From NCBI GenBank assembly GCA_963829485.1, contig CAWHIK010000002.1, positions 124,001 through 188,000 of the forward strand: a stretch of DNA of 64,000 bases, written 5' to 3'. The stretch comes from JBGPQJ01 sp963829485 (lineage in GTDB: Bacteria; Chloroflexota; Anaerolineae; Anaerolineales; Villigracilaceae). Under the pieces are notes generated by a model that saw nothing but the letters and a program-made list of their open reading frames with translations, made no database searches and was not told where the DNA came from. Shown piece by piece: positions 48,029 to 57,118 of this stretch; within the stretch, counting starts at the first letter, position 1, and the number at the start of each line of letters is the position of its first letter. The position numbers were made by a program, and so were the translations under genes.

Positions 48029-49237
48029 TCACCTTTTTCCGGAGAGGTGAGCATCTCCCTGCAGTATCTCAATCATTTCTGGCGTCGCCCAGATCGCCGC
48101 GCCGGTGGTGTCCACGACCAGATCGCATTTCTCGATCTGGGGCCGGTAGACATCCTCGGCGCGCTGGAACTGCGTCTTGAAGAAACGGTTGCGGAAGTGG
48201 GCCGGGTCATAGCTTTTGCGATAATCCACATCCCGTTTCCATTTGCGTTTGAGACGGATGGGGTCGTCCGTCAGGTAGACGATCTTGAGGCTGATCAGGC
48301 CGGCAAGCTCATCCATCTGAAAGGGGAAGTTGCCCTCGAGGAAAACAACATCGGCCGCTTCGACCTCCAGCCCATGGAAGCCGGGCCGCAGGTTGCCCTG
48401 CGGGTCATGGCTGGACATGGCCGTGAGCGAATCGTAGCGCGGGATGGTGATTTTCTTGCCTTGCAGGATATCGGTCAGGCATTGTTTGAACAGCCTAAAA
48501 TGGGTCGTTTCCCTGCCCATCGGCTTGTTATCCCGGAACTCCCGGTCGAGCAGGAAGTTGTCCATCTCGATAGTGGTGGTCTGCTTGCCCATCTTCTCAA
48601 AGGAGTCGATCATGCGTTCGACGATCTCGGTCTTGCCGGCCGCGGTCGGACCGGCCAGGGTGATCAGGACCGGGGTCCCGCGGACGGCGAGGAATTTCTG
48701 GATCATTTCGATGAAGGCCTGGTCGATCTCCTGGTTGGCTTCGAGGAAATCCAGATAACTGATATCCTGCACCGTGTCGAACTGCTTTTGGCGCGGCTCG
48801 AAAGCGCGGAACGGTTTCCCGCCCAGATGGGCCAGCGCCGCTTCCGTGAAGTAGACCGTGCGGGGCAGGAAGTAAAATCCGCGCAGGTCGAAATAGAAGA
48901 GTCTGTTCACCCAATCCGGGCTGTACGCCCCTTCCACCAGACCGACGAACAGCATGAGGGTCAGGCGATTGATGCTCTCATCCAGAACGATGCGGTCTTT
49001 TTCACGCGGCCTGGTCTGGATGGAATCATAGAAGGCTCGCTGACGGATCATCCTTTCGATCCCGGCCTGTGTGTCCAGCTTGACCGAGTCCCAGCCTGCT
49101 TCGGGATAGATGGCCTCAATGGCAAATCGGAACTCATAAAACGCCAATTTCTCGAGAGCCGGGCAGAGCGGTTTCATCCGCTCGAACAGGGTCTCGGAGA
49201 ATTCCAGCGGGGAATTAAGTCTGCTTGAGCCTTTCAT
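48029..49237 (-). CDS. P-loop kinase of the uridine kinase/phosphoribulokinase group (paralogue 1)
   Basis: A 402-residue protein. A P-loop (GPTAAGKT, 196-203) starts a kinase domain of the phosphoribulokinase/uridine kinase group, with an acidic acceptor-binding segment (EMDNFLLD), a Walker B-like strand VVFLEGNFPF and a lid region rich in Arg/Lys (RLKRKWKRDVDYRK). The N-terminal 185 residues form a domain not recognised here; it contains YFDLRGFYFLPRTVYFTEAALAH, conserved in the neighbour. ATG 49237 has GAGG upstream. The gene follows its paralogue after 11 bases. Substrate unknown: sugar, nucleoside or glycerate are all possible for this fold. Confidence 0.8.
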   Translation of the reverse strand: MKGSSRLNSPLEFSETLFERMKPLCPALEKLAFYEFRFAIEAIYPEAGWDSVKLDTQAGIERMIRQRAFYDSIQTRPREKDRIVLDESINRLTLMLFVGLVEGAYSPDWVNRLFYFDLRGFYFLPRTVYFTEAALAHLGGKPFRAFEPRQKQFDTVQDISYLDFLEANQEIDQAFIEMIQKFLAVRGTPVLITLAGPTAAGKTEIVERMIDSFEKMGKQTTTIEMDNFLLDREFRDNKPMGRETTHFRLFKQCLTDILQGKKITIPRYDSLTAMSSHDPQGNLRPGFHGLEVEAADVVFLEGNFPFQMDELAGLISLKIVYLTDDPIRLKRKWKRDVDYRKSYDPAHFRNRFFKTQFQRAEDVYRPQIEKCDLVVDTTGAAIWATPEMIEILQGDAHLSGKR

Positions 49238-49248
49238 GGGATTTCCTC

Positions 49249-50448
49249 TTAGCCCCGATCGAGAATTTTCGCGATCTCGGGCGTCGTCCACAGGGCTGCG
49301 CCGGTGGTGTCGACGGTCAGGTCGCAGGTTTCCATCTGGGGACGGTAGGCGATCTCGGCCATGATGAACTGGTCCTTGAAGTAGCGGTTGCGGAAGTAGG
49401 TCGGTTCGTATTTCTTGCGGTAGTCGATATCCCGCCTCCACTTGCGCTTCAGGCGCACCGGGTCGTCGGTGAGATAGACGACCTTGATGCCGATCAGGTG
49501 CAGGGTCTCTTCGATCAGGAAGGGGAAGTTGCCCTCGATGAAGATGATGTCTGCCGGTTCGATCTCGATCGGCACGCCATCCGGTTTCAGGTGGCCGTCC
49601 AGATCGTGGCTGGATGTGGCGTAGATAAAGTCGTAGCGCGGGATGCGGATCTTCTTGCCGTGGGTGATGTCTTCCAGCGCCTGCTTGAACAACTCGAAGT
49701 GCAGGGCGGCCTTGCCCTGCGAGTCGATGCCGTGGGCTTCGCGGTAGTCGCGGTCGGTCATGAAGTTGTCCAGCTCGATGGACGTGGTCTTGCGTCCGGC
49801 CTGCTGGAAGGCATGGTTCAAGCGTTCGACGATCTCCGTCTTCCCGGCAGCGGTCTGACCAGCAATGGCGATCAGGATGGGGGTCCCGCGCGCCGCGATG
49901 AGTTTCATCACGCTCTGGATGAACAGTTGGTCCACTTCCATATTGGCTTCCTTGAAGGCCTTATATCCAACGGCCTGCCAGCTTTCGAATTCTTTCTGCT
50001 TCTGCTCGAAGCGGCGGTAGGGCTGCCCGCCAAAATGCGCCAGGACCTTTTCGGTGAAATAGGTGGTGCGGTGCAGAAAATAAAAGCCGCGGATGTCGAA
50101 GTAGAAGTGCGTGTTCACCCATTCCTGCGAATAATTGAGTGTCACCAAGCCTACGAACAGCATTTGGGCCAGCCGGATGATTTCTGGGTCAAGCACGATC
50201 CGCTCGCCCACCCTGGGCTTGATCTGGATGCGGTCATAGAACTCGCGGCTGTTGACCCGCGTTTCGATTTCCTGCCTGCTCTCCAGCGTTACGGACCCCC
50301 AGCCGTTTTCGGGCAGCAGGTCAATCAATCCGTACCGGAATTCATAGAGTTCCAGATCCTGGATCCCGGGTGAAAGCTGCTTCATTTTCTCGAACAGGGC
50401 GCTCGGAAAAAAGAGAGGCGCTGGCTAAGATGTCCGACACGGTCATGA
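49249..50448 (-). CDS. P-loop kinase of the uridine kinase/phosphoribulokinase group (paralogue 2; N-terminal frameshift)
   Basis: A protein of about 399 residues, paralogous to the gene downstream over its full length. The P-loop is GQTAAGKT, the acceptor region SIELDNFMTD, and the Walker B-like strand IIFIEGNFPF. A continuous frame begins only at Met 50385, but ATG 50448 (after AAAGGTG) opens MTVSDILASASLF. Removing one base from the six-T run (plus-strand A at 50409-50414) joins it to PSALFEKMKQL, matching the paralogue's N-terminus. Retention of two copies side by side with about half their residues changed suggests two related substrates or a heterodimer. Confidence 0.8.
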
Positions 50449-50485
50449 TTTCACCTTTTATAAAATGAAAACCAATAGGCTTGCT

Positions 50486-51452
50486 TTACCTTTCCAGGGC
50501 TTTTTCGATCTGGTTCATCTGTTCCTGGGTGAGCGGCCCGAAGGACGCTGCCGCCGCATTTTCCTCAATCTGTTTGATGGTCTTAAAACCCGGGATCGGG
50601 AGGGTGTTCTCACTGCGGGCCCACAACCAGCCCAATGCTCCTTGAGCCAGGCTGCGGCCATCCTGGGTGAGCAACCCCCTGATCTTCTCCAGCTTCTGGA
50701 GGCGGTTCGCGCGATCTTCCTGCAGAGCCGGCCTGCGGCTGCGCACATCGTCTGCCGGGATTTGCGTCTCAACGGTGAACTTGCCGGTCAGCAGCCCCAT
50801 GCCCAGCGGTCCGCGGTTGATGCTGGCCAGGTTGAACTGCTCGCAGACCGCCAGCGTTTCGGCATTGCCTTCGAGGATATTGAGCTGCTGCTGGATGGCG
50901 GTGCAGTGTGGCCCTTCGGCAAAGATGCGGGCACTGGCCGGCGCGTCCGTGCTCCAGCCATAGAAACGGATCTTGCCCGACGCGACCAGTTCCTCGAGCG
51001 TGTCCCGTACCACCAGCGCCTGTTCGGGAGCGACGTCCTTGACATGCAGCTGGTACAGGTCGATGACGTCCGTGTTCAGGCGGCGCAGGCTGTCCTCGAC
51101 CTCCTGCCGGATGCGCTCCGGGCGTGGTGTCGTAGCCTTTCACCTGGCGGGTTGCCTCGTCGAACACCTGGCCGAACTTGGTGGCAAGGACCACCTGACC
51201 GCGTCGACCCGCAATGGCCTTCCCGAGCACGCGTTCGCTGTGGCCGCAGCCGTAGACCGCGGCCGTGTCGAAGAAGGTGATCCCCAGGTCCAGGGCACGC
51301 TGGATGGAGCGGATGGATTCGTCATCATCGACATTTCCCCAGCCGACGGGTTGTCCATTCTTCCAGAACGGTCCGCCGATGGCCCAGCAGCCCATTCCCA
51401 TGGCGCTGACCTGGATGCCGCTTCGTCCAAGCGATCGAGTGAAGGTTGTCAT
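50486..51452 (-). CDS. Aldo/keto reductase (frameshifted)
   Basis: An aldo/keto reductase of about 320 residues in two frames with a break near 51120. The N-terminal half gives the catalytic Asp and Tyr (FFDTAAVYGCGHSE) and Lys (VVLATKFG). The second half gives FYGWSTDAPASARIF, NRGPLGMGLLTGKF and IPGFKTIKQIEENAAA, the NADP-binding end. The expected catalytic His is found in the alternative frame near the break (DLYQLHV). The enzyme reduces sugar aldehydes or ketones with NADPH in the cytoplasm. Its ATG comes one base after the phosphoglycerate mutase stop, so translation is coupled. Substrate unknown. Confidence 0.85.
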
Positions 51453-51453
51453 T

Positions 51454-52665
51454 TCAGGAACTCCATTTCATGAGACGCCCAGCGTTGGCAAGGGCGATGG
51501 GCATGATGTGTTTGGCGGGCAAAACGCCCAGACTGCCGCGCCCGCAGGCGCGTTCGCCGAATTCGGCCATGCCGTCGGCGCGGACGCATTGGCTGTAGAT
51601 CAGGGTGGGCACGGGATGCCAGGAATGGCCTTTGAGAGCCGCCGGGGTCGAGTGGTCCCCGCTGACGATGACCACCTCCGGTTTCAGGGCCATCAGGCGC
51701 GGGATCAGGGTGTCCACTTCCTCGATGAGGCTCACCTTGCGGGGGAAATCGCCGTCTTCCCCGGCCAGGTCGGTCTGTTTGATATGCAAGTAGAAGAAAT
51801 CGAAATCGTCCCAGTTCTTTTCCAGAGCGGTGAACTCATCGGCAAACGTATTCCCATCGAATTTCAGCACCTGCATGCCAACCAGTTTGGCGATGCCGCG
51901 ATAGGTGGGGTAGACCGCGATGGCGGCGGCGCGTACGCCGTAGAGCTCGGGGAAAGCCGGGAAATGCGGATATTTGTCGAAGCCGCGCACAAGCAGCATG
52001 TTGGCAGACGGTTTCGGGGTATAGGCTTCGATCACCTTGCGGGACCGCTCGATGAACAGGTTCAGCACCCGGGCGGTCTTCTCGGCCTCGGGGGTCTCGG
52101 CGCGGACCGGGAGCGGGGCGTAGCCGTTCTTGAGCGGATCCGAGTCGCTAACGTTGGCGCTCAGGCCGGAACCGCGCAGCACAATGGCCAGCCGGTGTTC
52201 GCGGACCGTTTCGACAAAGATCTCTACATCCTCGATCTTCGTGGTCAACAGCTTCGACAGTTCCTTGCTGACCTCGGTCGGGATGCGACCGGCGCGCCGG
52301 TCTGTCACCACCCCGGTTGCGTCCACCGTGCAGTAATTGCCGCGCACGGCGAGGTCGTCCGGTTCCAGCTCGAGGTCGAGACCGACCGCTTCCAGCACGC
52401 CGCGCCCGATGCGATACTCGAGCGGGTCATAGCCGAACAACGCCAGGTGACCGGGTCCGCTCTCGACCGTGATGCCCGGCCCGAGCGGGACGGAAAGTCC
52501 CAGGGCCGAGGAGGCCGCCAGGGCGTCCAGGTTGGGGGTGCGGGCGGTTTCGAGTTCGGTCCTGCCGCCCGGTTCGAGCGGCAGGCCGCCCAGCCCGTCC
52601 ATGACGAGCATGACGATCTTGGTGTGGGCGGGGGTGCTGAGTTCGTGTAAAAAGTCGAAGTCCAT
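51454..52665 (-). CDS. apgM: 2,3-bisphosphoglycerate-independent phosphoglycerate mutase, archaeal type
   Basis: A 403-residue enzyme of the ApgM branch of the alkaline phosphatase superfamily. It interconverts 3- and 2-phosphoglycerate with bound metals in the cytoplasm. Recognised segments are MDGLGG (metal Asp), SGPGHLALFGYDP (nucleophile Ser), RGNYCTVD, DRRAGRI, KQTDLAGEDGDF (metal Asp pair) and SGDHSTP (metal Asp-His). It starts 11 bases after the neighbouring GpmI-like gene, so two unrelated subtypes of the same activity are co-expressed. ApgM-like proteins can also have other phosphotransfer roles, so glycolysis is not certain. Confidence 0.92.
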   Translation of the reverse strand: MDFDFLHELSTPAHTKIVMLVMDGLGGLPLEPGGRTELETARTPNLDALAASSALGLSVPLGPGITVESGPGHLALFGYDPLEYRIGRGVLEAVGLDLELEPDDLAVRGNYCTVDATGVVTDRRAGRIPTEVSKELSKLLTTKIEDVEIFVETVREHRLAIVLRGSGLSANVSDSDPLKNGYAPLPVRAETPEAEKTARVLNLFIERSRKVIEAYTPKPSANMLLVRGFDKYPHFPAFPELYGVRAAAIAVYPTYRGIAKLVGMQVLKFDGNTFADEFTALEKNWDDFDFFYLHIKQTDLAGEDGDFPRKVSLIEEVDTLIPRLMALKPEVVIVSGDHSTPAALKGHSWHPVPTLIYSQCVRADGMAEFGERACGRGSLGVLPAKHIMPIALANAGRLMKWSS

Positions 52666-52675
52666 GCCCGCCTGC

Positions 52676-54262
52676 CTACTTCAAAGCGCAGGGTTTGCCT
52701 GCGCCGTTCACGAGCGCCTCGAAGGCGCGCTTGATCTTGCCGTAGTTGCCATCACGGTCGAGGGCGATGCCGCGGCCTACCCCGGTGACCACCTGCCGAC
52801 GCCGATCTCGTTCACCTGTTGTTCGAGTTTTTCGAGCAGGGATGGGGCGCTGCCGGGCTCGGTGCTGCGCCCGTCAAAGATGACGTGGAGGTAGACATTT
52901 TCCAATCCGCGTTCCTTCGCCAGCTTGAGCAGGGCCAGCGGGTAATCGATCGAGCCGTGTGAACTCTTTTCGGTCAGCAGGCCCAGCAGGTGCAGGCAGG
53001 CGCCGCGCCGTTTGACACCGTCGATCGTGGACAGGAACACCTCGTTCGTGAAGAACGAGCCATCCTGCATGGCCTGGTCCAGGCGGACGTCATCCTGCAG
53101 CACGACCCGCCCGGCGCCGATGTTCATATGCCCCGCCTCGGAGTTGCCCGCCTTGCCGGCCTTCAGGCCGACGGCATCCCCGGAGGCGTCCAAACGGCTG
53201 TGCGAATGGTTTGCGAGCAGGCCATCCCAGACCGGGGTGGGCGCCAGGTGGATCGGGATTGGTCTCATCCAGCGGGCCAATTCCCCAGCCATCCAGGATG
53301 ACCAGCAGCACGCGGCGTTTCCCGCCCCAGCGGTGATCCGGGGCCAGCGTTGCGCCGGTCATGGCCGCCGGCTGCGGCAGGCCAAGGGCTGCCAGGATCG
53401 TCGGAGCCACATCAGCCAGCTTGCCATCCTGAAGCTGCGGGCCGGATGGCGAGCGCGGATCGATGGCAATGAACTCAACCGGGTTGGCCGTATGCGCCAC
53501 ATGCGGCGTCTCCGTCCGGACCGGTCATCGTCTCCAGGTTGCCATGGTCGGCCGTGATCAAGCACGACCGCGTCGGCGGCAAGGCCGCCTGGACCACCTC
53601 GCCCAGGTGGCGATCGACCAGGGCCGCACAGTCGAGCTTTGCCTGGTTGTTGGCGGTATGCCCGATCACATCCCCATTGGCAAAGTTGGCCACGATCAGG
53701 TCATAGTCCTCCTGCAATGCCGCGCAGCACCTGCTGCTTGACCTGCGGCAGGCTGAGTTCCGGGACCTGGTCGAAGGGCATGCCCTTCGGGGAGGGGATG
53801 CGCACATCGTCCTCCCCGGGGAACGGCTGGTTATTCCCGCCGTTGAAGAAGAAGGTCACGTGGGCGAACTTCTCGGACTCGGCCGTATGCAGCTGGCGCA
53901 GGCCGGCCCGGCTGACGACCTCGCCCAGGGTGTCCTGGATGTGGGACGGGGCAAAGGCCACCGGCAGATCCTTGAATTTTTCGTGGTAAAGGGTCAGGAT
54001 GACGAAAGGCAGATTGTGTGAAGTCCGGGCGCGGGAAGTGGGCAAAACCCGGTTCGGTGAAGGCTTCGGTCAGTTCGATCTCGCGCTCGCCGCGCCGGCA
54101 GCAAAAGATGACCGCATCCCCGTCCCGGATGCGGCCCACAGGCGAACCATTCTGCGTGAGAACGATCGGTTCCAGGGAATAATCGGTCTGCCCTTCCGCA
54201 TACAAAGCCTGGACCATGCTGGCAAGGGCGATTGCACCACGCGGCATGCGATTCGTTGTCAT
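52676..54262 (-). CDS. gpmI: Circularly permuted GpmI-type phosphoglycerate mutase (frameshifted)
   Basis: About 528 codons from ATG 54262 (after GGAGTGAAA) to TAG 52676, near normal GpmI length but in swapped order. Residues 1 to about 310 match the second half of the GpmI phosphatase domain: SPVGRIRDGDAVIF, ESEKFAHVTFFFNGG, NFANGDVIGHT, ITADHGN, AHTANPV. Without a stop (about 53320-53340) this joins the first half: VLLVILDGWG, then GNSEAGHMNIGAGRVV with the nucleophile Ser. The phosphotransferase domain follows as the C-terminus (LHLLGLL, FDGRSTEP, GRGIALDRD). All metal ligands and the substrate Arg residues are present; the second Asp of DGRD is Ser. Five one-base breaks (near 54020, 53720, 53510, 53265, 52795) do not affect domain order. 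Expected reaction: 3-phosphoglycerate to 2-phosphoglycerate or a related phospho-acid. Confidence 0.85.
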
Positions 54263-54285
54263 TTTCACTCCACGCGCCTTTCCGG

Positions 54286-55045
54286 TCAGGCCAGAGAATT
54301 GACCATCCCGCATTTTGGGAACAAGTCAAGCAATTGGCGGAACTTATGAATGATGACATCCGGGCGGTTCTCATCCGTGATGATCAGCTTCAGCCAGTTC
54401 CTCAGGAGAGATCAGGATGATGATCATTCCGAAACCGGCGGCGCGCGTGCCGGTCACGTCCCGCTTCAGGTTGTCACCCACGTAGGCGCAGCGCGCCGGT
54501 TCGACCCCGGCGCGGCGGGCGGCTTCATAGTAGATCGAAGGATCCGGCTTGCGTTTCCCGAAAACCGAGGAGAGGACCACCGATTTGAAATACGGTGTAA
54601 ATCCCTCCGCGTCCAGCCATTCGGGGATCTCGCGCGTACCGATCAGATTGCTGATGATTCCCAGAGTGTAGCCGCGGCGGTGTAATTCCTCGACCACGTC
54701 GCGGCCGGAGTCGACCAGCACTCGCCGCCCATTGGCTTGGCGGAACTGGAAGGTCAGTTCACCCGCCGCCGGGGCGATCCTCTCCGGCGGGAAATCGGGG
54801 GTCAACCAGCGGGTCCACAGTTCGGTCTCGGGAGCCTCGATTAATTGATCGAAGGCCCACTTGCGGTAGTCCTTGTAACGGGCTTCCAGTTTCTCAAAGA
54901 ACGCCAGCGGGTCCTCGTCCGTGCCGACCAGTTCAGCAATTTTTCGACGCGCCTGGGATTGATGCGCTTCATCTTTTACAAGGATCCGCAGCGTATTGCC
55001 AAGATCAAGGAAGATCGCGTCAATAGTCTGAGTCAAGGTCTTCAC
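54286..55045 (-). CDS. HAD-family hydrolase (C-terminal frameshift)
   Basis: A HAD protein of about 252 residues. Asp14 is the nucleophile in FLDLGNTLR; Gly takes the place of the general-acid Asp. Motif II is GIISNLIG, motif III GKRKPDP, and motif IV YVGDNLKRD is intact. The straight frame stops at 54371, but one base near 54395 restores a tail (KLIITDENRPDVIIHKFRQ) that matches its paralogue and ends at 54286, 23 bases before the mutase start. It shares the helical cap and WTRWLTPDFPPERI segment with the other HADs of the region. Probably in one operon with the mutases and kinases. Confidence 0.85.
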
Positions 55046-55160
55046 CCTTCACAAAAAACACTTTTAAGAGAGGCGACAGCAGCCCGGCGATGGCGGACTC
55101 GCTGCCTCACAGAAATGGACCGGTCCCTCCTAAGGCAGGCCAATTGCGAGGACAAGGGAA

Positions 55161-55898
55161 CTAGCGCGGAGGGAAGATGTCCAGAAGTTCAGTAAGTTCG
55201 TTGATGATCCGGTCAGGTTTGACATCACCCCTGGGAGGCTCCTTCTTGAGGGTTTCCGGTTCCAGCAGGATGATGGACATCCCATAGCCGGCGGCCTGGG
55301 TGCCCTCCACATCGCGGACGAGATTGTCACCCACGTACACACATTTTGCCGGCTCGACCCCGATCCGGCGTGCCGCTTCCCAGTAGATCTCCGGGTTCGG
55401 CTTGCGAATCCCGAGCTTGGAGGAAAGCACGACCGTCTTGAAATAATCCGTCAGGTGATCCGCTTCCAGCCAGTCAGGGATCTCGGTCTCGGTGATGGTA
55501 TTGGCGATGATGCCCAGCAGGTATCCCCGGTCGCTCAGCTCAAGGACGACCCTGGAGACATCCGGCCGCGGCACACGGCGGCCGTCGCAGTCGCGCCACA
55601 GGCGGGTCAGTTTTCCGGAGAGGGGTCCAATCTTCTCCGCCGGGAAATCCGGCAGCATCCATTGAGTCCACATTTCTTTTTCGGAGGCTTCGATCAATTG
55701 TTCCTTGGCTCGTTTCCGCAGGACCTGATACCTGTTCTCCAGATGTTCAAAAAACTCGTCCGGAGACATTGGCGTGCCGGTCAGCTTGACCATCTGCCGT
55801 TTTGAATTGGTCATGAACCCCTCGTCCTTGAGGACGATCCTGAGTGTATTTCCGACGTCCAGAAAGACTGCTTCGATGTTCTTTTCCTTGCCGGTCAT
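55161..55898 (-). CDS. HAD-family hydrolase
   Basis: A 245-residue HAD protein, close paralogue of the preceding one. Nucleophile Asp14 is in FLDVGNTLR with Gly in place of the second Asp. Motif II reads GIIANTIT, with Ala where Ser or Thr is expected; motif III is GIRKPNP and motif IV YVGDNLVRD. It starts at ATG 55898 after TGGAGG; the frame is open upstream to 55919. It is the first gene of the minus-strand region and faces away from the LacI gene across a 160-base A+T-rich spacer. The missing motif II Ser makes activity doubtful or changed. Confidence 0.85.
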   Translation of the reverse strand: MTGKEKNIEAVFLDVGNTLRIVLKDEGFMTNSKRQMVKLTGTPMSPDEFFEHLENRYQVLRKRAKEQLIEASEKEMWTQWMLPDFPAEKIGPLSGKLTRLWRDCDGRRVPRPDVSRVVLELSDRGYLLGIIANTITETEIPDWLEADHLTDYFKTVVLSSKLGIRKPNPEIYWEAARRIGVEPAKCVYVGDNLVRDVEGTQAAGYGMSIILLEPETLKKEPPRGDVKPDRIINELTELLDIFPPR

Positions 55899-56012
55899 AG
55901 AGCCTCCAGATTGATCCAAAGTTAAGCAAATTTAAAAATTTTGAAAGATTTACTTCATTTGTACATAGTACAACAATTAACAAATTATTGCAAGAGGAGT
56001 TTCAAAAAAGTA

Positions 56013-56041
56013 TTGACTTTTACCCCTGCAATGGGTAAACT
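56013..56041 (+). promoter_or_regulatory. Promoter of the LacI gene
   Basis: -35 TTGACT (56013-56018) and -10 TAAACT (56036-56041) with a 17-base spacer, 22 bases before the GTG start. The operator palindrome follows immediately. Confidence 0.6.
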
Positions 56042-56056
56042 AGCATTGAGGATTAT

Positions 56057-56068
56057 GCACACGTGTGC
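56057..56068. promoter_or_regulatory. LacI-type operator overlapping the lacI-family start codon
   Basis: The palindrome GCACACGTGTGC lies just after the -10 box and covers the GTG start. The same core recurs at 63031-63042, so it is a good candidate for autoregulation. Confidence 0.75.
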
Positions 56069-57103
56069 GCTTTGAATTCTTCCCCTGCTACCATCAAGGA
56101 TATCGCCCGCCGTGCCGGAGTCTCCCACTCCACCGTCTCGCGAGCACTGCACGGCAGCCCCCTGATCTCAGACGGAACCACCGAACGAATCCGGCTCATC
56201 GCTCAGGAGATGGGCTACCACCCCAGCGCTGCCGCCCGCAGCCTGAAAACCAACCAGACCAAAGCGCTGGGAGTGATTGTCCGCAACATCGATGACCCCT
56301 TCTTTAGCGAGATCCTGCAGGGGATCGAGGACGTCGCCCAGTCAGAGGGCTACAGCCTTTTCATTTCTTCCTCCCAAAACGAATCGGACCGCGAGCGGAT
56401 GATCGTCAAAGCCATGCGCGAACACCGGGTTGACGGGGTTATCATCTGCTCGACGGCTTTCGGCACCATTCAAAGCCGGGAACTGGTGGAACACAGCGTT
56501 CCCATCGTGGTGGTCAACAACCAGGCTGCCGAGGACTACCGCCACGCGATCCACCACGACGATGTGGACGGCAGCCGCCAGATCACCCGGCACCTGATCG
56601 GACTGGGGCACCGGCGAATCGCCTATCTCGGCAATGCCATCTCCGGGCGGACCACGCTCGACCGCCTGTCCGGATTCAAACAGGAGATGGAAGCTGCCGG
56701 GCTGACAGTTCCGGAGGAATACATCCACCAGGTCCCCGGCGGCGATCCCGAACATGGTTTGGCGGGGGTAGATCATTTTCTCGCCCTAACCCTCCAACCC
56801 ACCGCGTTGGTGTGCTACAACGACATGATGGCGATCGGCGTGCTCAAAGGGCTTCACCAAGCCGGCGTGCGCGTGCCCGAGGATTGTTCGATAACCGGAT
56901 TTGACAATATTATCTTGTCCGAATATACGAATCCCCCACTGACCACTTTCGACCAGCCCAAACATTTCATCGGTGCGGAAGCAGCCCGTCTACTGCTTGG
57001 AATGCTCGGACCCGATTCGGAAATTGATCCAAACGATTTCAAGAGCCGGACCCTGAAGGGCCGGCTGCTGGTCCGCTCATCCACCACATCTCCAACAAGA
57101 TAG
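56063..57103 (+). CDS. LacI-family transcriptional regulator
   Basis: A 346-residue repressor. The N-terminal HTH is TIKDIARRAGVSHSTVSRAL, followed by the hinge helix (MGYHPSAAARSLK) and a periplasmic-binding-like effector domain starting ALGVIVRNIDDPFFSEIL. GTG 56063 is used, with GAGGA ten bases upstream. The operator at its start codon suggests feedback control. It leads a plus-strand operon for hexuronate breakdown, so its effector is probably a uronate or an acid intermediate of that pathway. Confidence 0.94.
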   Translation: MCALNSSPATIKDIARRAGVSHSTVSRALHGSPLISDGTTERIRLIAQEMGYHPSAAARSLKTNQTKALGVIVRNIDDPFFSEILQGIEDVAQSEGYSLFISSSQNESDRERMIVKAMREHRVDGVIICSTAFGTIQSRELVEHSVPIVVVNNQAAEDYRHAIHHDDVDGSRQITRHLIGLGHRRIAYLGNAISGRTTLDRLSGFKQEMEAAGLTVPEEYIHQVPGGDPEHGLAGVDHFLALTLQPTALVCYNDMMAIGVLKGLHQAGVRVPEDCSITGFDNIILSEYTNPPLTTFDQPKHFIGAEAARLLLGMLGPDSEIDPNDFKSRTLKGRLLVRSSTTSPTR

Positions 57104-57118
57104 AAAACCAACCAGACT

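Noticed and set aside
47837..50373. Long plus-strand open frames opposite the two kinase genes
   Set aside because: Both mirror conserved minus-strand kinases with P-loops; low-complexity hydrophobic/acidic content and no family signature.
51265..52650. A 461-codon plus-strand open frame opposite apgM
   Set aside because: Antisense shadow of a well-supported enzyme with all catalytic motifs.
52676..54262. Two separate truncated mutase genes instead of one permuted gene
   Set aside because: The junction is in frame without a stop, total length equals one full enzyme, and no other copy of either half lies next to it. Still listed as the main alternative until re-sequenced.
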